This document shows positions 37,369 through 45,961 of a stretch of 64,000 bases of DNA, one piece after another. Each line of letters starts with the position of its first letter. Position 1 is the stretch's first letter. The notes under the pieces were generated by a model. It was given only the letters and a program-made list of their open reading frames with translations, ran no database searches and was not told the DNA's origin. The DNA comes from Shewanella putrefaciens (GTDB lineage Bacteria > Pseudomonadota > Gammaproteobacteria > Enterobacterales > Shewanellaceae), in the NCBI RefSeq assembly GCF_016406325.1, contig NZ_CP066370.1:930001-994000 (forward strand), in the 5' to 3' direction. Position numbers and translations under genes: made by a program.

Positions 37369-38190
37369 TTAATTGAGTGCAAAACGGATTGGGACTCTGA
37401 CCTTATAATGACTTGCCAGTTTTTGGGGTGGCGCTTCAAATTGCCAAGTCTCAACGGCTTCAAGTGCGGCCTTGTCTAACAAGCTAAATCCTGAACTTTT
37501 CACTAGGGTAAGTGCTAATTGCTCACCCCATTCGTTAAACATGACTTCTACCATTGCTGTGCCTTCTAACCCTTTTTTACGTGCAATGCGTGGATAATTG
37601 GGTCGAGGTGGTGGCGTAGTAAAAAGCGGTTTTTCTAATTCCACTATATTGGTTTTAATGCTGGTGGTTTGGTGAGTTGATTGAGTTAACTCAGCCGCCA
37701 TTTCAGTCTTTGCTTGTTTTTTTTCTATATGATTTGCTGTTGTTATTTCAGAAAGCTGAGATAAGGTGGCATCGGCTAACCTCGGTTCAGCCTCTGTGGG
37801 TGGATTAACGGTTTTAGCTTGGCTTGCCGTTTTAGCTGAAGAAGGTTTGAGCATAGGCGTATCAACTGATGTTGATTTAATGCTGTGGTTTTCAACTTTT
37901 GCGGTGATGGTTTGTTCTGTATTTGATTCCGTGCTTTTGGGTGGCGTGATAATAGGTTCAGTAGCCTTAGTTTTTGCCACGTCAGTTTTCGCCACGTCAG
38001 GGTTAGCAAGGTTTTTCACCGGTATCGCTAAACTTAGGCTCACATGATTTGCACCACGGTTTAGTGTGGAGGCAGATGTCATCGATATTGCATTCAATTG
38101 CTGTGGGACGATAGACGGCTGTGAGGCAATAACCCCAGATTGGATAGCGATAGTTAACGCGCCAAAGGCCAAATATCGTTTTGGTGTCAC
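37369..38190 (-). CDS. tonB: TonB energy-transducing protein of the haem cluster
   Basis: TonB links the ExbBD motor to outer-membrane receptors. The protein of 273 residues has an N-terminal membrane anchor, a long linker rich in Thr, Lys, Pro and Ala, and the TonB C-terminal domain (PRPNYPRIARKKGLEGTAMV, then VKSSGFSLLDKAALEAVETW). The GTG at 38190 is chosen because TAGGAGGTGA, a near-perfect Shine-Dalgarno, lies just before it; the ATG at 38220 lies upstream of that RBS. It is divergent from hugA with a Fur box between them. The linker has fewer Pro-Lys repeats than E. coli TonB. Confidence 0.9.
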   Translation of the reverse strand: MTPKRYLAFGALTIAIQSGVIASQPSIVPQQLNAISMTSASTLNRGANHVSLSLAIPVKNLANPDVAKTDVAKTKATEPIITPPKSTESNTEQTITAKVENHSIKSTSVDTPMLKPSSAKTASQAKTVNPPTEAEPRLADATLSQLSEITTANHIEKKQAKTEMAAELTQSTHQTTSIKTNIVELEKPLFTTPPPRPNYPRIARKKGLEGTAMVEVMFNEWGEQLALTLVKSSGFSLLDKAALEAVETWQFEAPPQKLASHYKVRVPIRFALN

Positions 38191-38272
38191 AGTAATCTCA
38201 CCTCCTAAAAAGAAATACATCCCAGCGTTTAAGCATTTTCGCTAATTAAGATACTGCAATATAAATAAGATC

Positions 38273-38291
38273 GCAAATGATAATGATTACC
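38273..38291. promoter_or_regulatory. Fur box between tonB and hugA
   Basis: GCAAATGATAATGATTACC matches about 15 of 19 positions of the Fur consensus and lies 82 bases before the tonB GTG and 162 bases before the hugA ATG. A single bound Fur dimer pair could repress both directions. The stretch 38295-38452 before hugA holds no other gene. Confidence 0.78.
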
Positions 38292-38452
38292 ATTTGATCT
38301 ATTTTATTATCTCAGGTAGAGTGCCAGCAATTGCTTGAATAGGTGCTCAAAAAAGCAGCTATCTCGCCAATGATACCCATTTACACTTTTTATTGAGTGT
38401 TGAGTCAGGGGAATTGAATGGATATAACGAGATATCACTTGAGGATAAAGAG

Positions 38453-40543
38453 ATGAAAAAAAAGCCATTAGTCATCGCGATGGCGGTAGCGCTGAGTAGT
38501 TCGACGCTGAGTTTTACATTAGCTGCCGAAGACGTTACTAAGGCAGAGATTCAAGAGAGTGCCGATAAAAAACTGATTACTACTGAGTTTGATGAAGTCC
38601 TTGTGAGTGCGACACGCATCAGTGAAAAAGCCTCCGAAACTAGCCGTAGCGTGGCCGTTGTGGGTGAAGAACAGCTTGCGATTGCGCAAGCTTCTTCTGT
38701 GGCAAATGCGCTTAAACATGAGGCCAATATTTCGCTGACTAATGGCCCAAGAGCTTCATCGCAAGGGGTTGAAATCCGTGGTTTAAGTGGCGATAGAATT
38801 CTGCAAACGATCGATGGTGCAAGGCAAAATACCAGTTCAGGTCATAGGGGAACATATTTTATGGATCCTGAACTACTCAAATCGATTGAGGTATTGCGTG
38901 GACCCGCGAGTAGTTTGTGGGGGAGCGGTGCCTTAGGTGGTGTAGTCGCCCAGAATACTAAGTCCGCAAAAGACTTTTTAGCCCCAAATGAGAAATTTGG
39001 TGGTTATCTTCAGCAGGGATATGAAACCAATGGCGATCGCGTTAAAACCAGTGGTGCCGTTTATGGACAAGAAGGCACGATTGATTGGTTACTCAATGGT
39101 TCCTATTTCGATTCAAATAATATTAAAACTGGTAACGATGAAACCCTGATCAATAGTGCATCCGATGGTGGCAGTGGTTTGGCTAAACTAGGTTGGCAAG
39201 CTGACGAGGCATCACGGTTAGAATTATCAGCAAGGGTTAATAAAACCAACGAATTAGTACCAAGTAATCCCTCTACTGTGGTCAGCAGTTCAGTTCCCTT
39301 AGTTCGTCGCCAAACGGATGATCAAAATATCACGTTAAATTATAGCCTTAACCCTACTAATAACCCTTATTTGGACACTAAAGTACAAGTGTATTGGAAT
39401 AGTACGGACTACGACGAAGACCGCGTGACTAAGGGTCAAAAGGATAGCACTGAGTTTAGAACCGTAGGCGTAAATCTGAATAACAGTTCGCGCTTAGGCA
39501 ATACCAAGTTGACCTATGGCGTTGATGGTTACCGCGATACCATCGAAACCGTTCGTGACGATAGCGGACAAGTCGGGCAGCGCCCCGGAAACATTGATGG
39601 TGAAAGCACTGTTTGGGGAGCTTTTACCCGTGCAGATATTGAGTTGATTAAGACCCTCAACTTAGATGCCGCCCTGCGCTATGACAACTTTAAAAATGAC
39701 AGTAATAACCTCAACATGTCATCGGATGATAATGAATTATCACCTTCTCTTGGTTTGAGCTGGCAGACTCAACCTTGGTTAACATTAAGTGCCCGCTATG
39801 ACCAAGCGTTCCGCGCGCCTACGGTGGAGGAAATGTATTCCAGCGGGACGCATTATTGTATTCCGCCTATCCCAGGATTCTTACCCCAAGGTCTGTGTAA
39901 CACCTTTGCGACCAATCCGAATTTAAAGCCTGAAACCGCTCGTAATAAAGAAATTAAAGCGGACTTACGTTTTAGTGACTTGGCGGGTGATGATGAACTG
40001 GCGGTGACCTTAAACGTCTTCCGTAACGATGTTGACGACTTTATTGTGCAGCAGGTTTCTAACCCTTGGCGTGGTATTCCAGGATTTGAGCAAACCACGT
40101 CATGGAATAACGTCGAAGATGCTCGTTTAACGGGTTTTGAAATTAGTGGCCGTTATCGCATTGGTCAAACTCGTTTAGCCATGAATTATGGTCAAACCCA
40201 TGGCGAAGATCGTAAGACAGGGGAATATATTGAAGGAATACCTGCCAATAAATTCAATGTCGACTTATCTCAAGGCATTATGGATGGCGATATGAAACTG
40301 GGCACCCGAGTCACCTATGTCGCCAGTCAGTCAAATACACCTGATGGATACAGTGTGGCGAAATACGATGATTACAAACTGTGGGATATCTACGTTGCAT
40401 GGGAGCCTACTATGGGGGTGATGTCGGGTGTGAGAGTGGATTTTGCCGTTGAAAATATCGGTGATGAACAGTATCAACAGGCATGGCAAACCTTGTATCA
40501 GCCAGGGCGAAATATGAAGTTATCGGCGCGTTACATGTTCTAA
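38453..40543 (+). CDS. hugA: TonB-dependent haem/haemoglobin receptor HugA
   Basis: HugA transports haem across the outer membrane with energy from TonB. The 696-residue protein has a signal peptide (KKKPLVIAMAVALSSSTLSF), a TonB box region (TTEFDEVLVSATR), a full plug (SQGVEIRGLSGDRILQTIDG, SIEVLRGPASSLWGSGALGG) and a 22-strand-type barrel ending AWQTLYQPGRNMKLSARYMF. The haem-receptor signature FRAP is present (AFRAPTVEEMYSSGTHYC) with NPNLKPE after it, and a His lies between them. The ATG at 38453 follows GAGGATAAAG. It heads hugA-hugX-hugZ. Confidence 0.93.
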   Translation: MKKKPLVIAMAVALSSSTLSFTLAAEDVTKAEIQESADKKLITTEFDEVLVSATRISEKASETSRSVAVVGEEQLAIAQASSVANALKHEANISLTNGPRASSQGVEIRGLSGDRILQTIDGARQNTSSGHRGTYFMDPELLKSIEVLRGPASSLWGSGALGGVVAQNTKSAKDFLAPNEKFGGYLQQGYETNGDRVKTSGAVYGQEGTIDWLLNGSYFDSNNIKTGNDETLINSASDGGSGLAKLGWQADEASRLELSARVNKTNELVPSNPSTVVSSSVPLVRRQTDDQNITLNYSLNPTNNPYLDTKVQVYWNSTDYDEDRVTKGQKDSTEFRTVGVNLNNSSRLGNTKLTYGVDGYRDTIETVRDDSGQVGQRPGNIDGESTVWGAFTRADIELIKTLNLDAALRYDNFKNDSNNLNMSSDDNELSPSLGLSWQTQPWLTLSARYDQAFRAPTVEEMYSSGTHYCIPPIPGFLPQGLCNTFATNPNLKPETARNKEIKADLRFSDLAGDDELAVTLNVFRNDVDDFIVQQVSNPWRGIPGFEQTTSWNNVEDARLTGFEISGRYRIGQTRLAMNYGQTHGEDRKTGEYIEGIPANKFNVDLSQGIMDGDMKLGTRVTYVASQSNTPDGYSVAKYDDYKLWDIYVAWEPTMGVMSGVRVDFAVENIGDEQYQQAWQTLYQPGRNMKLSARYMF

Positions 40544-40569
40544 ATGCCGGTTTGAGGAGCAAGATAAAG

Positions 40570-41142
40570 ATGACCCTTGATACCCATATCATGGCAAGTA
40601 TCGAACCCGATACAGAACAGGTCGCGCGGCATAGCATGCTTAGACAGCGATTTGAACAGCAAGCCGATTTAATGCCAGCGCAACTTGCGAGTGAATTAGG
40701 CATTGCAGAAATGGAAGTGGTAGCTGCATTACCGCCAGAACAAGTGGTTTTTGTGCCACTAACGCAGCTCGATACTTTGCTACAAATGCTGCCAGAGTGG
40801 GGAAACTTAACCACGATTGTGATGCTTTCTGGCAGTGTATTTGAATTTAAAGGTGACTTTCCTCAGGGTAAATATGCCCACGGTTACTACAACCTCTACA
40901 GTAAGGGAGATGGGCTACATGGGCACCTCAAGTTAGATACCATGCGTGGTATTGCACTTATTAGCCGTCCTTTTAGGGGGAGTGAGAGCCATTCGATCAA
41001 CTTCTTCGGTAGCGAGGGGGAGGTTGTGTTTAAGGTGTATCTCGGCCGTGATAAACAAAGGGCGCTATTTCCTGAGCAAGTGCGACAATTTAAAGCATTA
41101 GCGGCCCGTTTTGTATTGTCAGATTTAAGCTCGAATGTGTAA
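40570..41142 (+). CDS. hugX: Haem utilisation cytosolic carrier HugX (HutX family)
   Basis: HutX-type proteins bind haem in the cytoplasm and pass it to the HutZ-type enzyme. The 190-residue protein matches the family in its QQADLMPAQLASELGIAEMEVVAALP start, LMLPEWGNLTTIVMLSGSVFEFKGDFPQG-like centre (here QMLPEWGNLTTIV and GSVFEFKGDFP) and FFGSEGEVVFKVYLGRDK. The ATG at 40570 has GAGGAGC 14-20 bases upstream and AAGA nearer; the longer frame overlaps the hugA end. It is 27 bp from hugA and 35 bp from hugZ. Confidence 0.9.
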   Translation: MTLDTHIMASIEPDTEQVARHSMLRQRFEQQADLMPAQLASELGIAEMEVVAALPPEQVVFVPLTQLDTLLQMLPEWGNLTTIVMLSGSVFEFKGDFPQGKYAHGYYNLYSKGDGLHGHLKLDTMRGIALISRPFRGSESHSINFFGSEGEVVFKVYLGRDKQRALFPEQVRQFKALAARFVLSDLSSNV

Positions 41143-41177
41143 AAATTAACCAAATTTGAATAAAAGGAGCAAGGTCA

Positions 41178-41735
41178 ATGAAAACTGAAATGACTGAGCA
41201 AGAACAGCGTTTAAGGGACAAATTATTACCCGAAATTGAAGCCTTTAAGCAGCAAAAGGAAACCCTGCAATTAGCAACCGTTGATATTCATGGTCAGCCC
41301 AATGCTAGTTATGCTCCCTTTGCACTGGCCGATGATGGATTTTATATTTTGGTCAGTGATCTCGCCAGACATGGCCATAATCTAAAACATTCAACCAAAG
41401 TGTCAGTTATGTTGGTTGAAGATGAAGCTGCCGCAAAATCTGTCTTTGCCCGTAAGCGTTTAACCTTTGATGCAATTGCCGAGGCCGTGCCCCGTGATAC
41501 CCCTGCTTTTAGCAAAGGTGTTGCCGTGTTATCCGCTCGTTTTGGCGAAATGTCGGATAATCTTGCGGCCTTGACGGATTTTAATTTATATAAACTTGCG
41601 CCCCATCAAGGGTTATATGTGAAGGGTTTTGGTCAGGCATTTACTTTAAGTGGTGCAGAACTCTTAGATGTGGATTGGAAGCGCGATGGTCACCATGGCA
41701 CTCCCAAAACGCCAGAAAGTATGCAAGTCGCTTAG
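41178..41735 (+). CDS. hugZ: Haem utilisation/degradation protein HugZ (HutZ family)
   Basis: HugZ belongs to a split-barrel family related to pyridoxamine phosphate oxidases; characterised members bind haem and degrade it to release iron. The 185-residue protein shows TLQLATVDIHGQPNASYAPF, ILVSDLARHGHNLK and the C-terminal FGQAFTLSGAELLDVDW followed by RDGHHG, where the histidines are candidates for the haem ligand of this family. RBS AAAAGGAGC precedes the ATG. It is the last gene of the hugAXZ unit, with a terminator downstream. Confidence 0.92.
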   Translation: MKTEMTEQEQRLRDKLLPEIEAFKQQKETLQLATVDIHGQPNASYAPFALADDGFYILVSDLARHGHNLKHSTKVSVMLVEDEAAAKSVFARKRLTFDAIAEAVPRDTPAFSKGVAVLSARFGEMSDNLAALTDFNLYKLAPHQGLYVKGFGQAFTLSGAELLDVDWKRDGHHGTPKTPESMQVA

Positions 41736-41780
41736 GCTTTTGTCTGGTTATTTGCCAACCTAATGTAAGCCCATTCAACA

Positions 41781-41825
41781 ATGCCAAATTCGTCATTCCT
41801 GCGAATTTGGCATTTGCGTTTTTAA
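41781..41825 (+). terminator. Terminator of hugAXZ
   Basis: A 12-bp perfect stem ATGCCAAATTCG/CGAATTTGGCAT with a nine-base loop is followed by TTTGCGTTTTT, 45 bases after the hugZ stop. Confidence 0.75.
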
Positions 41826-41917
41826 GTTAATATCGCAATAGTACAGATTCCCCCTTGAATTCTTCTCGAATAGGCAGCATTTCTATTATGCCTGAATGAC
41901 AGTTCCCTACCCGAAGG

Positions 41918-43768
41918 ATGCCTCGCGTGCATGAGCCTATTGCTAAATCATCTGAATCCATTAAAACTGACATAGCTAAAAATCCAACCTCAAAGATACG
42001 GCAACGATCGGTATTACCTTGGATTGCGGGTTTCCTTAAGCCATATCAGTTTAAAGTGGTCGCCGCGATTATCTTTTTGATGATAGGTTCACTCGCTTGG
42101 TTGTCACTCGGCCAAGGAGTGCGCTTGATGGTGGACGAGGGCTTTGTGCGTGATAATGCACAGCGATTAAATGAAATCATACTGTTAGTGCTTGGGATTA
42201 CCGCCATCAGTGGCACGGCGGTGTTTTGCCGTTTTTATTTAATGACTTGGCTTGGTGAACGCGTTAGCGCCGATATTCGCCTTACCGTTTATAATCAACT
42301 CCTTAAACTCTCTCCGGCGTTTTACGCTAAGGTGCGAACTGGTGAGGTGATCTCCCGTTTTACCGCCGATTCTACCTTGCTTCAAACTGTCGTAGGTTCA
42401 AGCCTTTCGATGGCACTGCGCTCTGGCGTGACTGTCCTTGGTGGTTTAGTGATGATGGGTATCACTAGCGTAAAGATGACCTTGCTGGTGCTATTGGCTG
42501 TGCCTTTAGTGCTAGGGCCAGTGATCTTTTTTGGTCGAAAAGTGCGAGTCTTAGCGCGGGAAAGCCAAGACAGGGTTGCCGATCTTGGCGCTTATGTGGA
42601 TGAAACACTCCATGAAATCCACACAGTGCAAGCCTATGGACATGAGGATAAAGATCGCAGTTTATTTCATACCCGCGTTGAAGATGTGATGTCGGCGGCC
42701 AGCGGTAGAATTCGATATCGTGCACTGCTTATTTCATCCGTGATGTTTTTAAGTATCGCAGCGATTGCTATGGTGACTTGGGTAGGCGCCCATGATGTGA
42801 TGGCCGGTAGGATGACAGGAGGTGAGTTGTCGGCCTTTATGTTTTACGCAGTGATGGTGGCGGGCGCCGTGGCAACGATCAGTGAAGTGATAGGTGAGAT
42901 TCAACGGGCATCTGGTGCCGCCGAACGATTAATTGAACTGGCTGAAACGCAAGTAGATATTCCCGTTGCAACTCATCCAGTGAGTTTACCTGCCGATGTT
43001 AGTGGTGAGCTAGTTATTGAGGGACTCAGTTTTGCTTATCCTGAGCAGGACACCTTAGTGCTTAAAGACGTTAATATGACGATTACCGCCGGTGAGCGGG
43101 TAGCCTTAGTGGGGCCGAGTGGCGCGGGTAAAAGCACCTTATTCCAGTTATTACAGCGCTTTTATGTGCCTAGCGAAGGCAGTATTCGGCTCGAAGGGAT
43201 TGATATTGCGAATCTTTTACCACAGGATTTGCGTGCACAGTTTGCCTTAGTGCCGCAGGACTCTGTGATCTTTGCCACTAGCGTGCTTGAAAACGTACGT
43301 TATGGAAGAGTCGATGCCACCGAACAAGAAGTGATAGATGCTTGTATTGCAGCCCGTGCCCATGAGTTTATTAGTGAATTTACTGAGGGTTATCAAACCT
43401 ATTTAGGCGAGCGTGGAGTGCGACTTTCAGGTGGGCAAAAGCAGCGGATCGCTATTGCGCGGGCGATTCTAGCTGACAGACCAATATTGTTACTCGATGA
43501 GGCGACCAGCGCCTTAGATGCCGTCAGTGAGCAGAAAGTAAAGCAAGCGCTGGATGTATTGATGGCGAATAAAACCACCTTGATTATTGCCCATCGCCTA
43601 TCGACGGTCATCAATGCGGATAGGATTTTTGTGTTCGATAAGGGCGAGATTGTCGCCAGCGGCCGCCATCAAGCCTTGATGCAATCTAATGCGCTATATC
43701 GTGAATTTGCCAGTTTGCAATTGTTAACCGAAGATGCCAATGCCTGCGCAATCAATGAGACCACTTAG
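41918..43768 (+). CDS. ABC exporter, fused permease/ATPase (ABCB/MsbA-like)
   Basis: A 616-residue half-transporter that should work as a homodimer. An N-terminal soluble stretch of about 35 residues precedes six membrane helices (AAIIFLMIGSLAWLSLGQG onward) and coupling loops such as KLSPAFYAKVRTGEVISRF. The nucleotide-binding domain has Walker A LVGPSGAGKSTL, signature LSGGQKQRIAIARA, Walker B PILLLDEATSALD and the switch His in LIIAHRLSTV. It resembles the subfamily annotated as multidrug or lipid exporters; the substrate is unknown. The start is uncertain: the ATG at 41918 is very close to AAGG, and a GTG nine bases later is better spaced. Confidence 0.88.
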   Translation: MPRVHEPIAKSSESIKTDIAKNPTSKIRQRSVLPWIAGFLKPYQFKVVAAIIFLMIGSLAWLSLGQGVRLMVDEGFVRDNAQRLNEIILLVLGITAISGTAVFCRFYLMTWLGERVSADIRLTVYNQLLKLSPAFYAKVRTGEVISRFTADSTLLQTVVGSSLSMALRSGVTVLGGLVMMGITSVKMTLLVLLAVPLVLGPVIFFGRKVRVLARESQDRVADLGAYVDETLHEIHTVQAYGHEDKDRSLFHTRVEDVMSAASGRIRYRALLISSVMFLSIAAIAMVTWVGAHDVMAGRMTGGELSAFMFYAVMVAGAVATISEVIGEIQRASGAAERLIELAETQVDIPVATHPVSLPADVSGELVIEGLSFAYPEQDTLVLKDVNMTITAGERVALVGPSGAGKSTLFQLLQRFYVPSEGSIRLEGIDIANLLPQDLRAQFALVPQDSVIFATSVLENVRYGRVDATEQEVIDACIAARAHEFISEFTEGYQTYLGERGVRLSGGQKQRIAIARAILADRPILLLDEATSALDAVSEQKVKQALDVLMANKTTLIIAHRLSTVINADRIFVFDKGEIVASGRHQALMQSNALYREFASLQLLTEDANACAINETT

Positions 43769-43868
43769 GGAAATAAAACCCAGTCGCTAGTTAATCTAGC
43801 TTACTGGGCATGTTATGGTGCGTTGGTTTTTAAGTTTTGTTTGTAAAAGCGGTTTTTATGTCCTGACT

Positions 43869-45470
43869 TTAAGCCTTATTTTTAAGTTCGCGGCGCAGAA
43901 TTTTACCGACGGTGCTTTTAGGTAATTGCGTCATAAACTCAATGATTTTAGGTAATTTATAACCCGTTAATTGCTCGCGGCAATACTGCAAAATTGTACT
44001 TTTAGCCTGTTCATGATTGAGGTTATTGTCCTTGAGGACGATAAAGGCTTTGACCGCTTCCCCCGAGTGTTCATCTTGTACACCAACAACCGCGCACTCA
44101 ATGATATCGGGATGACTGGCAAGCACATTTTCAACTTCATTAGGGTAGACGTTAAAGCCTGACACGATGATCATATCTTTTTTGCGATCAACAATTTGAT
44201 GGAAACCTTCCGCCGTTGCTATGGCAATATCGCCTGTTTTAAAGAAGCCCTCTGGTGTCATCACATTGGCGGTTTCTTGTGGGTTATTCCAATATCCTCG
44301 CATCACCTGCGGGCCGCGCGCCGCTAATTCTCCTGCAGTCCCTAAAGGTACTTCAATGTTATTTTCATCTAATAGTTTGACCTCAGTACCAATCACAGGT
44401 TTACCAATAGTGCCGAGCTTTTGATAACCGGGCGCATTGAGTGAAATGACAGGGGAGGTTTCAGATAATCCATAACCTTCGCTGATCATATTACCCGTGG
44501 TTTGCTGCCAAATATTGGCCGCCGCGGCGGTGAGTGCTGTACCGCCAGAGATAGTAATTTTTAAGTGACTAAAGTCGAGTGCTTTAAATTCGGGTTGATG
44601 GCACAGGGCGACAAATAGCGTGTTCAGTCCGGCAAAGCCAGTAAAAGGGTATTTAGCTAAGGTTTTTATCAAGCCGCTGATATCCCGCGGATTAGGGATC
44701 AGAACAGAGCAACCTCCGCACTCAAAATACAGCACTAGGTTCACCATAAAAGCATAAATATGGTAAATCGGTAATGGCGCAACGAAGATATCTTCGCCTT
44801 CAGATATCACGCTACCAATGCGGGATTTTACCTGCGCGGCATTGGCGAGCATATTGCCGTGGGTCAACATGGCTCCTTTAGATAATCCCGTTGTACCGCC
44901 TGTATATTGCAATGCACAGAGATCATTGAGTGTGGGCGCTAGGCGGGTAAAGGTCAGTTCTGCGCCTTGCTTTAAAATATCGCAGAACGCGATATTTTTC
45001 AGGCCCGTTTTAGGCTGAATTTGAGGCTCTATTAAATCCAGAGCATGGGTTGAGATAACTAATTCAATCTCGGTAGTGGCGACCACTTTTGCTAAGGTTG
45101 GCAGCAAATCCGATAGTACAACTAAGGCTTTGGCTCCTGAATCATTAAACTGATGGATAAGTTCGCGCTCTGTATAGAGAGGGTTGGTGTTGACTAGAAT
45201 GAGCCCAGCCCTAATAGCACCATAGGCTGCAATAACAAATTGCGTGATATTGGGTAATTGAATTGCAATACGATCGCCAGGTTTGAGTTGGGTCTTGTTT
45301 TGCAAATAGGCGGCAAAGTAACGGGAGTCTCGCTCTATCTCGTTAAAACTGCTGGTTTTACCCAAGCAAGCATAGGCGGGTTTATCACCATAACGTAAGC
45401 TGGTTTTCTCAATAAGATCGACCAATGATGAGTAGCCTAGTTTGAGTTGGGAGTCTTGATCGTATGCCAT
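43869..45470 (-). CDS. Acyl-CoA ligase, FadD-type (long-chain fatty acid-CoA ligase)
   Basis: This 533-residue ANL-superfamily enzyme activates a carboxylic acid with ATP and joins it to coenzyme A. The AMP-binding motif is YTGGTTGLSKGAMLTHGN; further signatures are SEGYGLSETSP, GYWNNPQET, FFKTGDIA and the hinge DRKKDMIIVSGFNVYPNEVEN, with the catalytic Lys in LPKSTVGKILRREL. It is closest in type to FadD. It is a single gene, not in a beta-oxidation operon. Downstream of it lies the ABC exporter in the opposite orientation. Confidence 0.88.
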   Translation of the reverse strand: MAYDQDSQLKLGYSSLVDLIEKTSLRYGDKPAYACLGKTSSFNEIERDSRYFAAYLQNKTQLKPGDRIAIQLPNITQFVIAAYGAIRAGLILVNTNPLYTERELIHQFNDSGAKALVVLSDLLPTLAKVVATTEIELVISTHALDLIEPQIQPKTGLKNIAFCDILKQGAELTFTRLAPTLNDLCALQYTGGTTGLSKGAMLTHGNMLANAAQVKSRIGSVISEGEDIFVAPLPIYHIYAFMVNLVLYFECGGCSVLIPNPRDISGLIKTLAKYPFTGFAGLNTLFVALCHQPEFKALDFSHLKITISGGTALTAAAANIWQQTTGNMISEGYGLSETSPVISLNAPGYQKLGTIGKPVIGTEVKLLDENNIEVPLGTAGELAARGPQVMRGYWNNPQETANVMTPEGFFKTGDIAIATAEGFHQIVDRKKDMIIVSGFNVYPNEVENVLASHPDIIECAVVGVQDEHSGEAVKAFIVLKDNNLNHEQAKSTILQYCREQLTGYKLPKIIEFMTQLPKSTVGKILRRELKNKA

Positions 45471-45961
45471 GCTGAACTACCTCAAAGATGATGTTTATTC
45501 GTTGTTATTATTTTGAAATCAAACATATGTTTAGATTAGAGGGTGTGAGCACTAGAGGTCAATGCTTATCGTGAAAAACATCACAACGTCAATAAGGGTA
45601 TCTTTATGTAACAAAAGTCTTTTTACTGTAAACCATAGGACTTAACTATAGCTTAACTACCCTATCATTTATAAAGCGGAATAAACGTAAATTAGAAAGT
45701 GATTTAGATTTTGTTAGTGTTATGTATTTATTATGTGGTTGACTGCTCTTTGTTTACTGAGTGCCAGTGTACTTAGTATCAGTGCATTTCGATGATGAAT
45801 TTTCTTGCCGCGATTTTAGGAACTGAGTTCGGCGGATGAATAGATAAAGCTGTTGCAAGGAGTGTCAGTTATTTTGTTGATGAATGTAAGACTTAAATTG
45901 ACGCGTGGTGTTATGTTTCAAGCGTCAATTAAGTCTTAAATATAGAAGTTAAATTATCACT
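45471..45961. other. Gene-free region between the acyl-CoA ligase and ccoG
   Basis: This 491-bp region has no ORF with an RBS. It must hold the promoter of the acyl-CoA ligase gene (minus strand). The only strong structure is a long inverted repeat near its right end: arms at 45887-45904 and 45922-45938 (TAAGACTTAAATTGACGC and GCGTCAATTAAGTCTTA, one bulged base), loop 17 bases. There is no T run on either strand, so it is either an unusual end-of-transcript hairpin for ccoG or a binding site. Confidence 0.55.
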
